Source: Candidatus Altimarinota bacterium (GTDB lineage: Bacteria; Patescibacteriota; Gracilibacteria; Absconditabacterales; Absconditicoccaceae). Taken from it: 64,000 nt of DNA. Positions 33,704 to 43,982 of the stretch are shown here, piece after piece. Numbering within the stretch: position 1 is the first letter of the stretch; every line of letters begins with the position of its first letter. The stretch spans positions 1-64,000 of the forward strand of contig JALTWR010000008.1 of assembly GCA_027046965.1 (NCBI GenBank), written 5' to 3'. Made by a program: the position numbers and the translations under genes. The notes beneath the pieces were generated by a model. It was not told the origin of the DNA. It made no database searches and saw nothing but the letters and a program-made list of their open reading frames with translations.

Positions 33704-33986
33704 TATCTTCATCTCTAATTTTCTGAGGTGACCAAGGGGGATCAAAGGTTAGAGCGATTTCAATGTCTCGAGCCTCTCCTAGCTCATCTTGAACTGCATC
33801 TTTGACGTTTTGTATTATCATATCACCAACTGGACAGGCAGGAGAGGTTAGAGTCATGGTAATATGAGCCTTTTTGTTTTTTTTATCTGCTGTGATATCA
33901 TAAATCAATCCCAAGTTGTAGATATCCAAGTATGGGAATTCTGGGTCATATACTCCTTCTAAGGCCTTAATAATTTTTTGTTCCAT
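33684..33986 (-). CDS. DUF59/MIP18-family iron-sulfur cluster assembly protein
   Basis: 100 residues. The start 'KALEGVYDPEFPYLDIYNLGLIYDI' is the DUF59 signature ('L..V.DPE.....iv.LGLv..v'), and 'LTSPACPVGDMI' holds the conserved cysteine that binds or transfers Fe-S clusters in SufT and MIP18. Such proteins help to mature Fe-S enzymes or act in phenylacetate oxygenase complexes (PaaD); with no paa genes here, the Fe-S role is more likely. There is no TGA. Its start overlaps the end of the upstream membrane protein gene by 20 bases, and its end overlaps the large plus-strand gene by 20. Confidence 0.88.
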   Translation of the reverse strand: MEQKIIKALEGVYDPEFPYLDIYNLGLIYDITADKKNKKAHITMTLTSPACPVGDMIIQNVKDAVQDELGEARDIEIALTFDPPWSPQKIRDEDIKRMFE

Positions 33987-34371
33987 TTGTTCTGCTTGAT
34001 GAGGTGTAAATATTGTAAGAGATGAGGACTTCTATCAACAGTATGATCAATAGTGAGAATATCAAAAGCGGCTTGGACCATATTTTTAATATTAAAAAAG
34101 CGATATTAGCCAATACAAATATCATTATAAGTAATGCCTGCCATCGACTTAAGTTGGCCACAATGAGTCTAGGAATATGAGGCAAAAGCAATAGTTGAAT
34201 TATGTAAAAGAGAAAAAAAAAGATTCATCGACTTACCAATGCTACTCATATACTAAAAGCACTAATAGCAAAGGCTGTGTCTTCAAACGGATTTACAAAC
34301 TTCCATATAAAAAACAATATGCCTAATCCTGTTATGATTTTTAACAATGCTACTAATGGATAGTACTTCAT
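33967..34371 (-). CDS. Small four-helix membrane protein, unknown
   Basis: 134 residues from the ATG at 34369-34371. Helices lie near residues 6-22, 34-64 (probably two, containing two TGA glycines), 76-94 and 98-116, followed by a short polar tail. No motif is recognised. It belongs to a run of small envelope genes on the minus strand (34390-35971) and is translationally coupled to the DUF59 gene, whose start lies within its end. Confidence 0.7.
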
Positions 34372-34389
34372 TTTTGATTGTTTGGGTAT

Positions 34390-35142
34390 TTAAGATATTG
34401 AATCTACATTAACATCTTCTGTCTCTTCTTCGTTGACGCTAACTTCATCTGAGGAAGGATAATACAAAAAATTATTACCATTTTCATAAAATATTTTCGA
34501 GTATATTATAACCCATATTACTTCTCCCAGAGGAATGAAAAAAAATGCAAGTATAGGGGGTAATGCCATAAGCAAAGCTTTTGTGTATGAAGATCAAATC
34601 AAAGAAGGGGAAGACAACAAACTTACAAAAATCAAAAAGGTAGTTAGCCCCATTAAAAATCATAGGCTGGTTCAGATCAGATGGATGCCGCTATAGTTTG
34701 GATCTACGCTTGCTTCCACAAAATTGAATGAAACAAAGGTCGCAAATCCTATATGAAATGCCATAACTCAAAGCAATGCTGTGAAATTACTTAAGAACAA
34801 AAAATAAACAGGAGCTATTAAAAAAGTTAACAATATATTGAACAAGAAAATTCTGCTAATAGATGATAATGATTCATAATGTATCGATGGAAATACCAGA
34901 TTTAAAATAGCAGCAATAAAAATATTTCCTAAACTGCTAACACCGAAGGCGATTAAAAGCAATAACAAAGCAGTTATTGGATTGGGATCATTCCCATTTT
35001 TTAAAAACATGTTTCCAACAAAAAACAATCCTGCAAAAACCATTACGCTTACAAGCCCTCATATTAGCAGCCCTAGAAAAATTTTGGATATAAAGTAGGT
35101 TGTTGTATAAGGAGGCATTTCGTGAGAGAGTTGTTTATTCAT
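34390..35142 (-). CDS. Polytopic membrane protein, unknown
   Basis: 250 residues with about seven hydrophobic helices (near 20-45, 50-72, 80-92, 98-120, 126-140, 150-180, 188-210) and an acidic C-terminal tail ('EVSVNEEETEDVNVD'). The polar N-terminus carries 'HEMPPYTTTYF'. I recognise no transporter family. The ATG at 35140-35142 overlaps the stop of the upstream lipoprotein gene, so the two are translated together. Confidence 0.7.
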
Positions 35143-35668
35143 TTTTGAAGCATTTTATATTGTAAACTATTTTGGCAAGATCTGCAGTTGGTTGTTTGGA
35201 CTCACAGGAGATAACAATGGCTTCATAGCTGTTATTTAAAGGGATGATGGATTGATAAAAGTAATAGTTTTGATCTGTATGAGGTATCACAAACGTTGTA
35301 AGATGTATATTGTAAGTTTGTTCTCAGCACTGGAGCTGCTTACTACTCAAATCCTCTAGACTAAATCCTGGGAAGAAATCTTCCAGAGTCTTAATATAGG
35401 CTGTAGCTATTTTTCAATTTCCATTTTTAAAAGACAATTTCTGTATTGAGCATGTTTGGTCTGGAGCTATCTTGTAGGCTTTCAGGATACTAATTCCTGT
35501 AAAAGTAGGGACTAACAAATTAGGAATAGGTTGAGCCTGTTGAGGTATACTTATACCAAGGGAAGTTTGCTCGATGGGAATCTGTTGCTGTGGCGGTTGA
35601 GACGTACATCATCCTAACAAGAGAGTACTTCCTAAGATACTTACTAATAAAAAAATTTTTTTAATCAT
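35135..35668 (-). CDS. Putative lipoprotein, unknown function
   Basis: 177 residues. The N-terminus 'MIKKIFLLVSILGSTLLLGG' followed by Cys21 is a lipoprotein signal; the glycine just before the lipid-modified cysteine is encoded by TGA, so the lipobox is complete only under code 25. A Gln/Pro-rich linker follows (residues 24-48), then a compact domain with three further cysteines. It should be anchored on the outer face of the cytoplasmic membrane. No family is recognised. It sits between two small membrane protein genes, 3 bases after the upstream stop and overlapping the downstream start. Confidence 0.8.
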
Positions 35669-35671
35669 CTA

Positions 35672-35971
35672 TTATCCAGCAAATATATAAATTAGCCCCA
35701 TAGCTAGTCAGACTATTCAACCGATTAGATAGCTATGAAGTAGGATAGATGAAGCTTGGTTAGAGGATGGGTCTAAATCTTTTTTTAAAACAATCAATTC
35801 TCCTATAATACTTCCTAGAACCATTCCAAGTAACACCCAAAATCCTGGAAATAAAAACTTCAAAACCAGCTTGGGGTCTGGAAAGATAAAGGCGCCTCTA
35901 AGGATTACTAAAGATAAGATAACTGTCCAGATAAAGAATATTAATCTTATTAGCAAGATGAATTTTCCCAT
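35672..35971 (-). CDS. Small membrane protein, unknown
   Basis: 99 residues with three helices (near 4-26, 38-60 and 80-98). The loop 'KKDLDPSSNQASSILLHSY' separates the second and third. The last helix contains two TGA glycines, which truncate the gene under the standard code. It lies between pnp (5 bases upstream) and the lipoprotein gene (3 bases downstream), so all belong to the pnp transcript. Confidence 0.7.
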
Positions 35972-35976
35972 TTTTG

Positions 35977-38103
35977 TTATATTAATCTTTTAAGTTGTAT
36001 TTTTCAATCGTCTCATATCCCTATTATTTGAACTTTAATTTTATCCCCTATTTTGAAATGGGAGTTTATATCTTGTATAAATCCTCATCATAGGTTTTTG
36101 ATATGACACAATCCAACTTTGCCTTTCCCTAGGTTTACAAACAAACCATATGGCTCTATCCTTGTAATTTCTCACTCTATGATATCTCCTTCTTTGGGTT
36201 GCCAAGTTGCCTCTTGAATCAATTTTAAAGCTCTTTGTAGCTCTTGTTCATTTTTAGCTGTTATATGTACTGTTCCATCATCTTCAATATCTATTTTTAC
36301 TCCTGTTTGCTTAATGATATCAGTAATGGTTGCGCCTCAAGGACCTATTAAATCTCTGACTTGAGTTGGTAACAATTTTATATCAACTATTTTAGGGGCA
36401 AATCTACTGACTTCCTCCCTAGGTTTAGATATAATTTGGTTCATTGATTCTAGAATTTGATTTCTTCATTTATTGGCTTGTCTTATTGCTTGTTTTAATA
36501 CTTCCAATGGGACTCCCTTTAGTTTGATATCCATTTGTAAAGCAGTAATGCCATCTTTAGTCCCGGCTACCTTAAAATCCATATCTCCTATAAAGTCTTC
36601 AGTGCCTTGGATATCGCTAAGTATTTTATATCATAAATCAGGATCTCCGTCTTTTGCTATTAAGCCCATGGCAATACCACTAACTCATTTTTTGATTGGA
36701 ACTCAGGCATCCATCAATGAAAGGGAAGAAGCACATACTGAAGCCATAGAGGTGGAACCATTGCTAGAGAGAACTTCTGATACCACTCTGATAGTATATG
36801 GAAATTCCTCTTCTGAAGGGATTACCGGCTCTAAGGCTTTTTCTGCTAATCTTCAATGTCCGATTTCACGTCTTGAAGGTGCTCTAGTTGGCCTAGCTTC
36901 ACCAGTACTAAACGGCGCAAAATTATAGTGATGCATGAACCTTTTTTCTTCATCGTCTGATTCCATTGTATCTATGAGTTGAACGTCACCTGGAGCTCAT
37001 AGTGTAGTTAAGGATAGGACCTGAGTTTCTCACCTCTGGAACAAACCTGATCCGTGTGTCCTTGGCACTAGTCATATTTCCATATACAAAGGTCTTATTT
37101 CGTCCAATTTCCTTAAGTCAGGCCTGATTTCTTTTTCTAATATTTTTTTTCTTAAGAATTCTTTGAGTGTCAAAAACACACCTATTTTAACTTTTGATAA
37201 TGTAAAAATTTGGTTTTGTTCGTCTTCAATTTTATCTTTGAAAGCCTCAATTACTTTTTGCTCCATATCATCAACCATTTTCCAAAAGTTTTTTTTATCT
37301 TTGCCTATTAGCTGCTCTAACCACGCTTCGTCCATGATGGTTTTGATAGCTGTTAATAAATCTGGAGAAGGGTAATTTACGGTGATTTCCAAGTTTTGAG
37401 GGGAAAAATTCTTTAAAAACTCTTCTTGCCAATTTACTAATTTTTTTATTTCTTGTTGGGCAAGCTGAAGAGCTTTAAGTAAAATTTCTTCGGATACTTC
37501 TTTTGCTCAAGCTTCTATCATAGATATAGTGTCTTTTGTTCAGGCAACTACTAAATCTAAGGCTGATTTTTGTAACTGTTCATAAGAAGGATTGATAATA
37601 TATTCTCCATTTATATATCCTATTCTAACTGCTCACACAGGTGAAGGGAGAGGTAGTCAAGCTAACATTAGGGATAAAGAAGCTCATATGATTGAGGGGA
37701 TAGCAGGGGGGTTTTCTCTATCAATAGATAAAGGAGTGATGGTTATAACAGTGTCATTTATCATTCATTTTGGAAATAGGGGTCTGAAGGCTCTGTCTAT
37801 TAGCCTAGAAATCAAAATAGCTTGATCAGATGGTTTGCCTTCTCTTTTTTGATAAGCTCCTCCTCCTATTTTGCCGCTAGCATAGTAAGACTCTCTAAAG
37901 TCTACAGTAAGAGGTAAAAAATCCTTGTTCTCGTCTGGATGTTTTTCTACTACAACTGTTGCCAAAACACATGTTTCTCCCAAGGATGCAGTAGCACTTC
38001 CGTCTGCTTGCGGAGCTAATTTCCCACTTTTAAAAATTAGCTGTTTTCCATCCCAAAGAATATCGTAAGACTTTTCCTCAGGATTTAGTGTCTTAATGTT
38101 CAT
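35977..38103 (-). CDS. pnp: Polyribonucleotide nucleotidyltransferase (PNPase)
   Basis: 708 residues, full family length. PNPase degrades RNA phosphorolytically from the 3' end. The first RNase PH domain begins '[19 protein letters not shown]'-like and includes '[18 protein letters not shown]'. An alpha-helical linker and the second RNase PH domain follow ('[16 protein letters not shown]', '[12 protein letters not shown]', '[19 protein letters not shown]'), with the catalytic acidic residues of '[10 protein letters not shown]' preserved. The KH domain ('DLIGPGGATI') and the S1 domain ('[17 protein letters not shown]') complete the protein. The start at 38103 is chosen because a promoter lies at the right distance; an in-frame ATG at 38136 would leave almost no leader. 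Small envelope genes follow in the same direction. Confidence 0.96.
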
Positions 38104-38142
38104 AATATTTTTAAATCTATCAAATTGTAAAATCATTACTAA

Positions 38143-38170
38143 AGAATATTAAAAATACCTTTAATTGCAA
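38143..38170 (-). promoter_or_regulatory. Probable promoter for pnp
   Basis: On the minus strand TTGCAA (38165-38170), 16 bases, TATTCT (38143-38148). It places transcription start about 33 bases before the ATG at 38103 and favours that start over 38136. Confidence 0.5.
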
Positions 38171-38187
38171 GTAAGATAGAGATTGCT

Positions 38188-38216
38188 TTGGACGGGTAAA
38201 TATATAAATTTAATAT
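38188..38216 (+). promoter_or_regulatory. Probable promoter for the CYTH gene
   Basis: TTGGAC at 38188-38193, 17 bases, TAATAT at 38211-38216; the ATG follows at 38240. Confidence 0.4.
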
Positions 38217-38239
38217 TATTTAATCTTGAATATTTTGCT

Positions 38240-38959
38240 ATGAATGCTATCCCTATAGAGAGGGAATTGAAGGTCTTGGAAGTTGATTATAAAAACCTCA
38301 AAAGTAAGCTAAAAAATTTAGGTGCTAAAGAAATATTTAAAGGATGGATCCATGATATATACTTTGACTATCCTGAAAGAGTCTTGTATGATGCGGGCAT
38401 TAGAATAAGGGTTAGAAATAAAAATAACGAAAAAATAATTTTTTCTTTTAAAGATAAATGACCAGAACCTGAAGGAATAAAAAGACTTTTGAGCAAGAGG
38501 AGTTTTATTAAAAAGATAGTTGATATTGTTTCATTAAGAGAAATTATTAAAGCTCGCACAATAGCTAACATTAAAAAAAGATTGCAAAAAATGAAAAAGG
38601 AGGTTTTGTGAAATAGTTATTCATCAGAAGAATTGAAAATAAAAGAGGCCAAAGAAATAGAATTTGTAGTACCAGGTTTTGAGGAAATATCTTATATATT
38701 GAATGTTTTTGGGTTGCAACCGATAGCTGAAAAGAAAAAACATAGGGTCTCTTATGAAATTCTTACTGATCAAGGGAAGGTGGTATTTGATTTTGATAAA
38801 TATGACGGAATTCCATGGCTTATAGAAATCGAAGGTCCTAGTGCTGAAGTTATATATCAACGGGTAAAAAAACTGGGGCTGCAAAATAACCCCATCAAGA
38901 CTTTTGGTTCTAGAGGGTTGTTTGCTTATTATGGGAAGCCTTATATGGAGCTAATATAG
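38240..38959 (+). CDS. CYTH domain protein (triphosphate tunnel fold)
   Basis: 239 residues. The start 'IPIERELKVLEVDYKNLKSKL' followed by 'GAKEIFKGWIHDIYFDYP' and 'LYDAGIRIRVRNKNN' matches the CYTH pattern: an ExExK-type N-terminus, a short-strand aromatic-Asp pair, and the basic RxR strand. CYTH enzymes hydrolyse or cyclise triphosphates (class IV adenylate cyclase, thiamine or inorganic triphosphatase); the exact substrate cannot be told. A helical, Lys-rich insertion lies near 95-130, longer than usual. The C-terminal half has 'VFDFDKYDGIPWLIEIEGPS', where the acidic tunnel residues are kept. It converges on a VTC-domain gene four bases away, a member of the same structural superfamily. 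Confidence 0.85.
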
Positions 38960-38963
38960 TAGA

Positions 38964-39818
38964 TTATTTGTTTGGGCATTTTATTTTGGGTAACTCTTTG
39001 AGTGAAGTTATTTGAGGTGAAGAAATTTTTTCGATTTTTTTCATTGTAGGCAAAAAATGTAAGAAGGCATCTGCCAATCAGCTATAGGCTACACCTAAGG
39101 CATATTTTGAACATCCTTTTGCTGACCTTATCTTGAATTTTTTCATAATTTCCCATGAAGGACCTCTTTTTTTTGAGGATTTGCTTTCCAAAATTACCAC
39201 GTCTCCCATATTTACCTGTTTAATATTTTTGCCTATTAAGGAGGTAGTCTCTATATTGAAATCAATAGTTATTCTTTCAGCAGAATGCATATGTACCAAG
39301 GTTATCCTATTGTAATTGGTTCTCATTACCGGCTGAATCTCTGGTGGGTTTTTATCACAAAGAGTCTGATATACTCCTGAAAAAAATCTTTTAGCTGATT
39401 TTGTCATCTTACCATGATCCCCAGCATCACGTTGGTATCTAAACTTACGGGTTATTCCATTGGCTTTATGTTTTATTTCAAAGAAACTTAAATTGCTCTC
39501 TACATAGCATCTACTTCTTACCTTCATCCTTGGTTTAACTCATCTTTCATGTTGATAGTAAAACATCAGATCATCAGTATCCATATATACGTTGTCATAT
39601 GAAAAAATTCTGTGGTTGGCTATTTGCAATATGTAAAACTCTTTGGCGAATAGAGGTAACAACTCTTCAAGCTGATTAAAACTCAAAATATATTTTGTAT
39701 CTATTCTGTCAAGAAATCTTGCAGTTGCATTTAGTTCAGAAAGGCTAATGGGATGAAAAAAATCCAGGTTTTGTTTTTTGTGTTTATGAGTTTTTGTTTT
39801 TGTAGAGGAGTAAGGCAT
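38964..39818 (-). CDS. VTC domain protein (polyphosphate polymerase-like)
   Basis: 284 residues. The pattern 'RIDTKYILSFNQLEELL', 'NVYMDTDDLMFYYQHERG', 'KPRMKVRSRCYVES' and 'FFEIKHKANGITRKFR' is that of the VTC domain (PF09359): a basic tunnel with Lys/Arg pairs and an acidic 'FEIK' strand. In yeast Vtc4 this domain makes polyphosphate; bacterial homologues are often next to CotH or to membrane proteins, which is not the case here. A further 'DFNIETT' and 'VVILESKS' supply the C-terminal strands. The end is at 38964 only if the TGA at 39078 is read as Gly. It has its own strong promoter and no signal peptide, so it should act in the cytoplasm. Confidence 0.82.
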
Positions 39819-39865
39819 CTATGTAAAAGCTTGATGAATTAAATCCCTCTAAATTTACACTTATA

Positions 39866-39894
39866 ATTATATCAAATAGTTCAAATTTTTGCAA
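39866..39894 (-). promoter_or_regulatory. Strong promoter for the VTC gene
   Basis: On the minus strand TTGCAA (39889-39894), 17 bases, TATAAT (39866-39871); the ATG at 39818 is about 40 bases after the expected transcription start. Confidence 0.65.
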
Positions 39895-39903
39895 AAAAAA
39901 TAG

Positions 39904-39922
39904 TTGACATTTTCTTTGTCAA
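39904..39922. repeat. Perfect inverted repeat, possible operator
   Basis: TTGACA at 39904-39909 and TGTCAA at 39917-39922 around a 7-base spacer, 10 bases upstream of the VTC -35 box. It may bind a dimeric regulator or simply be two opposed -35-like boxes. Confidence 0.4.
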
Positions 39923-40060
39923 TAAATGGAGCAACTCTCAGTATAGATAAAATACTTAAAACTTCAAATGTTGATATTAATTTTATATCAGGTTTTTTAA
40001 AATAATCCATATAAAATGGTGACATATTTTAACAAGGCAAACAAACATTTTGTTTATTGC

Positions 40061-40088
40061 TTGAAAAGTATTTAAAATATGCTAAATT
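40061..40088 (+). promoter_or_regulatory. Possible promoter for the gene at 40122
   Basis: TTGAAA at 40061-40066, 16 bases, TAAATT at 40083-40088; the leader to the ATG would be about 27 bases, as for other genes here. Confidence 0.35.
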
Positions 40089-40121
40089 AACATTAATGAA
40101 GTTTACAAATGAAATGATGGA

Positions 40122-40538
40122 ATGGAAAAATTCAAAGCCTTGGATGCTTATCTTGCTTTAAATGTACAAGAGTTAGATGGCGAATTGATCTTAGAGATTA
40201 AAAAAGCTGCTCAAATGTTTGATAAGCTATTTGTGTTGACCAAAAAAGCTTTTATGTTGTCTTTTTGGCAGCAATATGCTCAACAAATTATAAATTTGGA
40301 AGAGTTTATATATCTATGAGATTTTTCAAGAGACAACTTGGGGATTTGGGAAAGTTGATGGAAACTGGAGTGAATGTATTTTTTGTGGGGGTTGTTTTTG
40401 AGCGGAAGCTTAAGTTCCAATACTGGATATATAATAGATAAATTATCTTTGAAAGTATTTAGAGACAAGCACGATGATGTATATCAAAGGTTAACTAAGG
40501 CTTTAAGGTTAAAAAATTCTGAGATAATAGCGATTTAG
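40122..40538 (+). CDS. Small helical protein, unknown
   Basis: 138 residues. The first 60 are a regular amphipathic helix pair ('LILEIKKAAQMFDKLFVLTKKAFML'). A Trp-rich middle ('IWESGWKLEGMYFLWGLFLSG' region, residues 74-95) may touch a membrane, and the C-terminus is basic. There is no motif and no signal peptide. It ends in TAG, 15 bases before the winged-helix gene, and is likely co-transcribed with it. Under the standard code it would stop after 65 residues. Confidence 0.55.
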
Positions 40539-40553
40539 ATTATAGCTGATATA

Positions 40554-41090
40554 ATGAGACTAGATAAATTGTTAGGCTCTCAAGCAAAAGCAGATATACT
40601 TAAATTTTTGGTATTTAAAAGAGAAGGAATAAGTGCTAGGGCTTTGGAAAATTATTTGAGCTGGAGCTTCCCGTCCATAAAGAAACAGATAGATATGTTA
40701 GAGTCTATATGAATTCTTACCATAGATAAAAATCATCAAAAATGGGAAATATATCTAGCAGAGTCATTTAAGCCACTGCTTTATGAGTTTTTAATGAATT
40801 TTCTAAAGCGAGAAACACAGGCTACATTTGAACAATATAACTGGATTGATAAATATTTTTTGGGAAAAGTATTTAATCCAAATTTAAAAATAGATGTGGA
40901 TTTAGTCATTGTTCATCAGCCTGTGGAGGAAAAGGCTATAGCTGCTCTCAAAGAGGAAATTAACTCTTTGTTTGCTTCTTATTTTCTGGATAATATAGTT
41001 ATAACATTTATGCCTGCTTCTCAATTTGAATTGCGTTATAAAATGGCAGATAAATTTGTTCTTTCTCTTTTGCAGGCATCTAGAAATTAG
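40554..41090 (+). CDS. Winged-helix DNA-binding protein
   Basis: 178 residues. The N-terminal 65 residues, 'LLGSQAKADILKFLVFKREG', then a helix and 'SFPSIKKQIDMLESIGILTI', form a MarR/ArsR-like winged helix: a recognition helix followed by a beta wing. The C-terminal region includes 'DVDLVIVHQPVEEKAIAAL', which has the look of a minimal nucleotidyltransferase-type strand-helix, but no catalytic 'GS..R.D.D' motif is present. It may regulate the preceding gene or the VTC region. It ends in TAG and overlaps the convergent recJ end by 4 bases. Confidence 0.65.
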
Positions 41091-42730
41091 TCTCGTATTT
41101 GAACACCCTCTATATATATTCATCCGTTAAAGGAATCTTGTTTTATTTTTCATATAAGATTGTAGAGGACTCATTTTTGTATTTGTTCTTCAAAATCTCC
41201 CTTTTTCCAAAATAAAATTGAAAATAACTTTCAGTCAAATTCTCATATTATTTTGAGATGGGAACTCCCATTTTTGCCCACTGTCGAGGTTTCTTTGATC
41301 AATATGCCTTTGAAAAGTAAAGTAGGCTGAGGATTGCTCTCTCAAAATGGAGCCAGGAGAGGAATGTTGACTAGCTGAGCTGTCTCTCCAGGATAAAGGG
41401 GGGTATCTACTTCAACAACTTTTTTTAAGAGTTCTGGAGATATATGTTTGTGTCAGTACTCATACGCTTTTTGTTTAAATTCTTCAAGTTTTTCAATTGA
41501 TATGGTAAGTCCTCATGCTTGAGCGTGACCTCAATATCTGATTAAGCAACTGCTAAGGCTGTTTAGCATATCTATAGTTGAAAAATATGATGGGCTTCTT
41601 AGAGAAGCAACACCGATGTCCTTGTCTTGGTTTATGGCTATAACAATTGATGGTTTATTGTATTTTTCTGTCAGCTTGCCTGCAATTAGTCATATGATAC
41701 CTTCGTGGAAATCTGGATGGGCTGCTATAAGTATAGGCTGGCTTTTGTCTATAAGACTTTCAGCTGCTTTTAATAGGTCAGCTTGAAGGGTTTTTCTTTG
41801 GGTATTGAGTTCTTCAAGTTGGGAGAAATGTCAATTTCGTTTTTCTCCAGAGGAATAAAGCAATGTTTTTAATGCATCATATGGAGAGTCCATTCTTCAA
41901 GAAGCATTTAATCTTGGGGCTATCATAAAAGAAATATGAAAAGAGTCTATGTTTTTAATGTTCAAATGTTTGATAAAGTTTCTTAAAGATTTAGGGCCTC
42001 TACCTTTGTTTAATAAATCTAATCACTTTTTTGCGAACAACCTATTTTCATCAAGCAATGGGACCATATCTGCGATGGTTCAGGTAGCCACTACAGGTAG
42101 GAAAAAGTTTATGAGCTCTCTTTTTTGCGTAGGATTTAAAAGGTCTTGACTTAATGCACTAATTAACTTAAAGACCACTCATACTCCAGCTAACCCTTTG
42201 AAAGGATATTTTGGAGAGATATGAGGATTAATAACAGCTGTCGCTTCGGGAATTTGATCTAAATTTTTATGGTGATCAGTTATTATCATATCTATTCAAA
42301 GCTCCTGAGCATATGTAGCTTCTTTAATAGAGGTAATGCCATTGTCTACAGTTATTATCAGTTCTCATCCAAGGGATTTAATCTCGTCAATATGGTGAGT
42401 TTTTATTCCGTATCAGTCTTTGATTCTTGAAGGGAGTCTTATTGAAATATTTGTATAATTTAAAAATTTGCGAAAAAACATATAAAGTGTATAAGATGAG
42501 GTAATGCCATCTACATCATAATCTCCAAATATTATTATTCTTTGATTGGTTTTAATAGCTCTTTTTATCCTTTCAATGGCTAAATCCATATCATTTAGGT
42601 CAAAAGGATTTTTTCGGTATATTTTAAAGGAAGGATTAATAAAATCCTCAGGTTTGTCGTCAATTCCACGAATTTTTAACAATCTGGTAATCAGATCCTC
42701 CTTTGGATTGTCATATAGTATTTTGAACAT
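41087..42730 (-). CDS. recJ: Single-stranded-DNA exonuclease RecJ
   Basis: 547 residues, normal length. RecJ degrades single-stranded DNA 5' to 3' in recombination and mismatch repair. The DHH-family motifs are clear: 'IFGDYDVDGITSS' near residue 75, 'ITVDNG' near 130, 'IITDHHK' near 154, and 'RLNASGRMDSP' in the second half of the core; the DHHA1 domain carries 'YGGHAQAGGL' near 400, and an OB-like C-terminal segment ends 'IYIEGVQIRD'. The ATG at 42728-42730 is chosen; a GTG nine codons upstream would lie inside murA. It follows murA after 4 bases. Confidence 0.94.
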
Positions 42731-42734
42731 AGTT

Positions 42735-43973
42735 TTATAATCTAGATATATTAACACCTATGGTTTTCAGCTTTTCTTCTACCTTTTCATATCAGCGTAA
42801 AATAATATCTTCATTTAAAATATTTGTTTCTCATTGGGCTATTACTCAGGCGACCAGCATTGCCCCTCCTCATCTGATATCTGTTGAGGAAATATAATTT
42901 CATTTTAATTTTGTTTTCCCTATGATGATAACCTGGTGTGGATTTAATATTTCAAAATTTGCTCCTAGGTTTTCCAATTGATATAGATAATTGAACCTAC
43001 CTTCAAAAAGAGTTTCATGGATTTTGCTTATTCAACTTACTTGGGTTAAAATTGTGGCAAAGATAGGTTGTAAATCTGTGGGGAAGCCCGGGAATATCAT
43101 AGTTTGAATTTTTGTTGGTTTGTAGTTTTTTAAGTTTTTGGATGAAACTTTAATTGTATTGTCATCCAAAATGTTGAAGTCTATACCTACTTGTTGAGAC
43201 TTTTTTAAAAATGAAAGCAAGTCTTCAACATTTAATCAGCTTAATATAATCTCACTTTCAGGACTTAGAGCTCCTAAGGCAAAATAAGTTCATGCCTCCA
43301 GGTAATCTCATATTATATTAAATTTTTCTCCCATAGGTTTAGGTTTAGCCACTGGACGGATAGTGATTTTGTGATTGGGGTGAAGTTTTATTTTTCATCA
43401 TAAAAAATTTAAAAATTCTATTAGATTGACCACATGTGGTTCAGTGGCTACATTATATATTGTTATTTGTTCAGGGGCTCCTTTTAAAAAAGTCAAGTAT
43501 ATTAGTAAAGCTTCTGTTGTTGTTACGCTGAATTCTGACAATACTATTTTAGACGAAGGCTGAGTTTGTTTCTTGTAAACCTTCTTATCTTTTTTGTTCT
43601 TAATTTGTATCCCAGCTTGAGTCAAGGCATCGTCAAATGCATCTAGTGGTCTTTTCCCAATTTTGCATCATCCAGCTCCATAAAAATGAGTTTCTCCAAA
43701 AAGGTTTAGTCCTACAGGTATTAGCAGTATGCTGCTGCGTATTTTTGAAGCTAGATCAGAAGTTAAGTCGAAGTATTTTTTTGAGCTCTGTTGGGCGATT
43801 TCTCCCAGCTTTATTAAATTATGTAGATCCAATATTTGTGGAGCGTTTTGTAGGAAAATTCTTTGGGACTCGGGAAGCAAAAAATTGGCTGCAAAAATTG
43901 GTAGAGCAGCATTTTTGCTTCATCAAATTTTAATCTCTCATTTAAGTTGAGGAGAGAATTTTATTTTGAACAT
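42735..43973 (-). CDS. murA: UDP-N-acetylglucosamine 1-carboxyvinyltransferase (MurA)
   Basis: 412 residues. MurA catalyses the first committed step of peptidoglycan synthesis, the transfer of enolpyruvate from phosphoenolpyruvate to UDP-GlcNAc. The start 'GEIKIGGSKNAALPIFAA' contains the active-site Lys-Asn pair. The PEP-binding cysteine (near residue 104) lies in 'GAGGCKIGKRPLD', its preceding glycine being TGA, and 'PGFPTDLQPIFATILTQ' near 275 is the family's most conserved block. 'HETLFEGRFNYLYQLENLGA' completes it. The gene shows that this organism makes, or at least modifies, its own cell wall precursors. It is preceded by pheS (9-base gap) and followed by recJ. Confidence 0.95.
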
Positions 43974-43982
43974 AAGTTGGCT

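Larger units (their letters stand above)
39819..40121. other. 303-base intergenic region with divergent promoters
   Basis: No gene is visible. It holds the VTC promoter (39866-39894), an exact inverted repeat TTGACA-N7-TGTCAA (39904-39922) and a probable promoter for the gene at 40122 (40061-40088). A short frame from 40096 gives only 21 codons and is not convincing. Confidence 0.6.

Noticed and set aside
36473-36928. Plus-strand frame of 151 codons inside pnp
   Set aside because: PNPase is unambiguous on the other strand across this stretch.
38104-38136. Earlier ATG for pnp at 38136
   Set aside because: It would begin almost at the predicted transcription start, while 38103 leaves a leader like those of other genes here.
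40096-40161. Short frame starting at 40096
   Set aside because: Only 21 codons, overlapping a better-supported frame starting at 40122.
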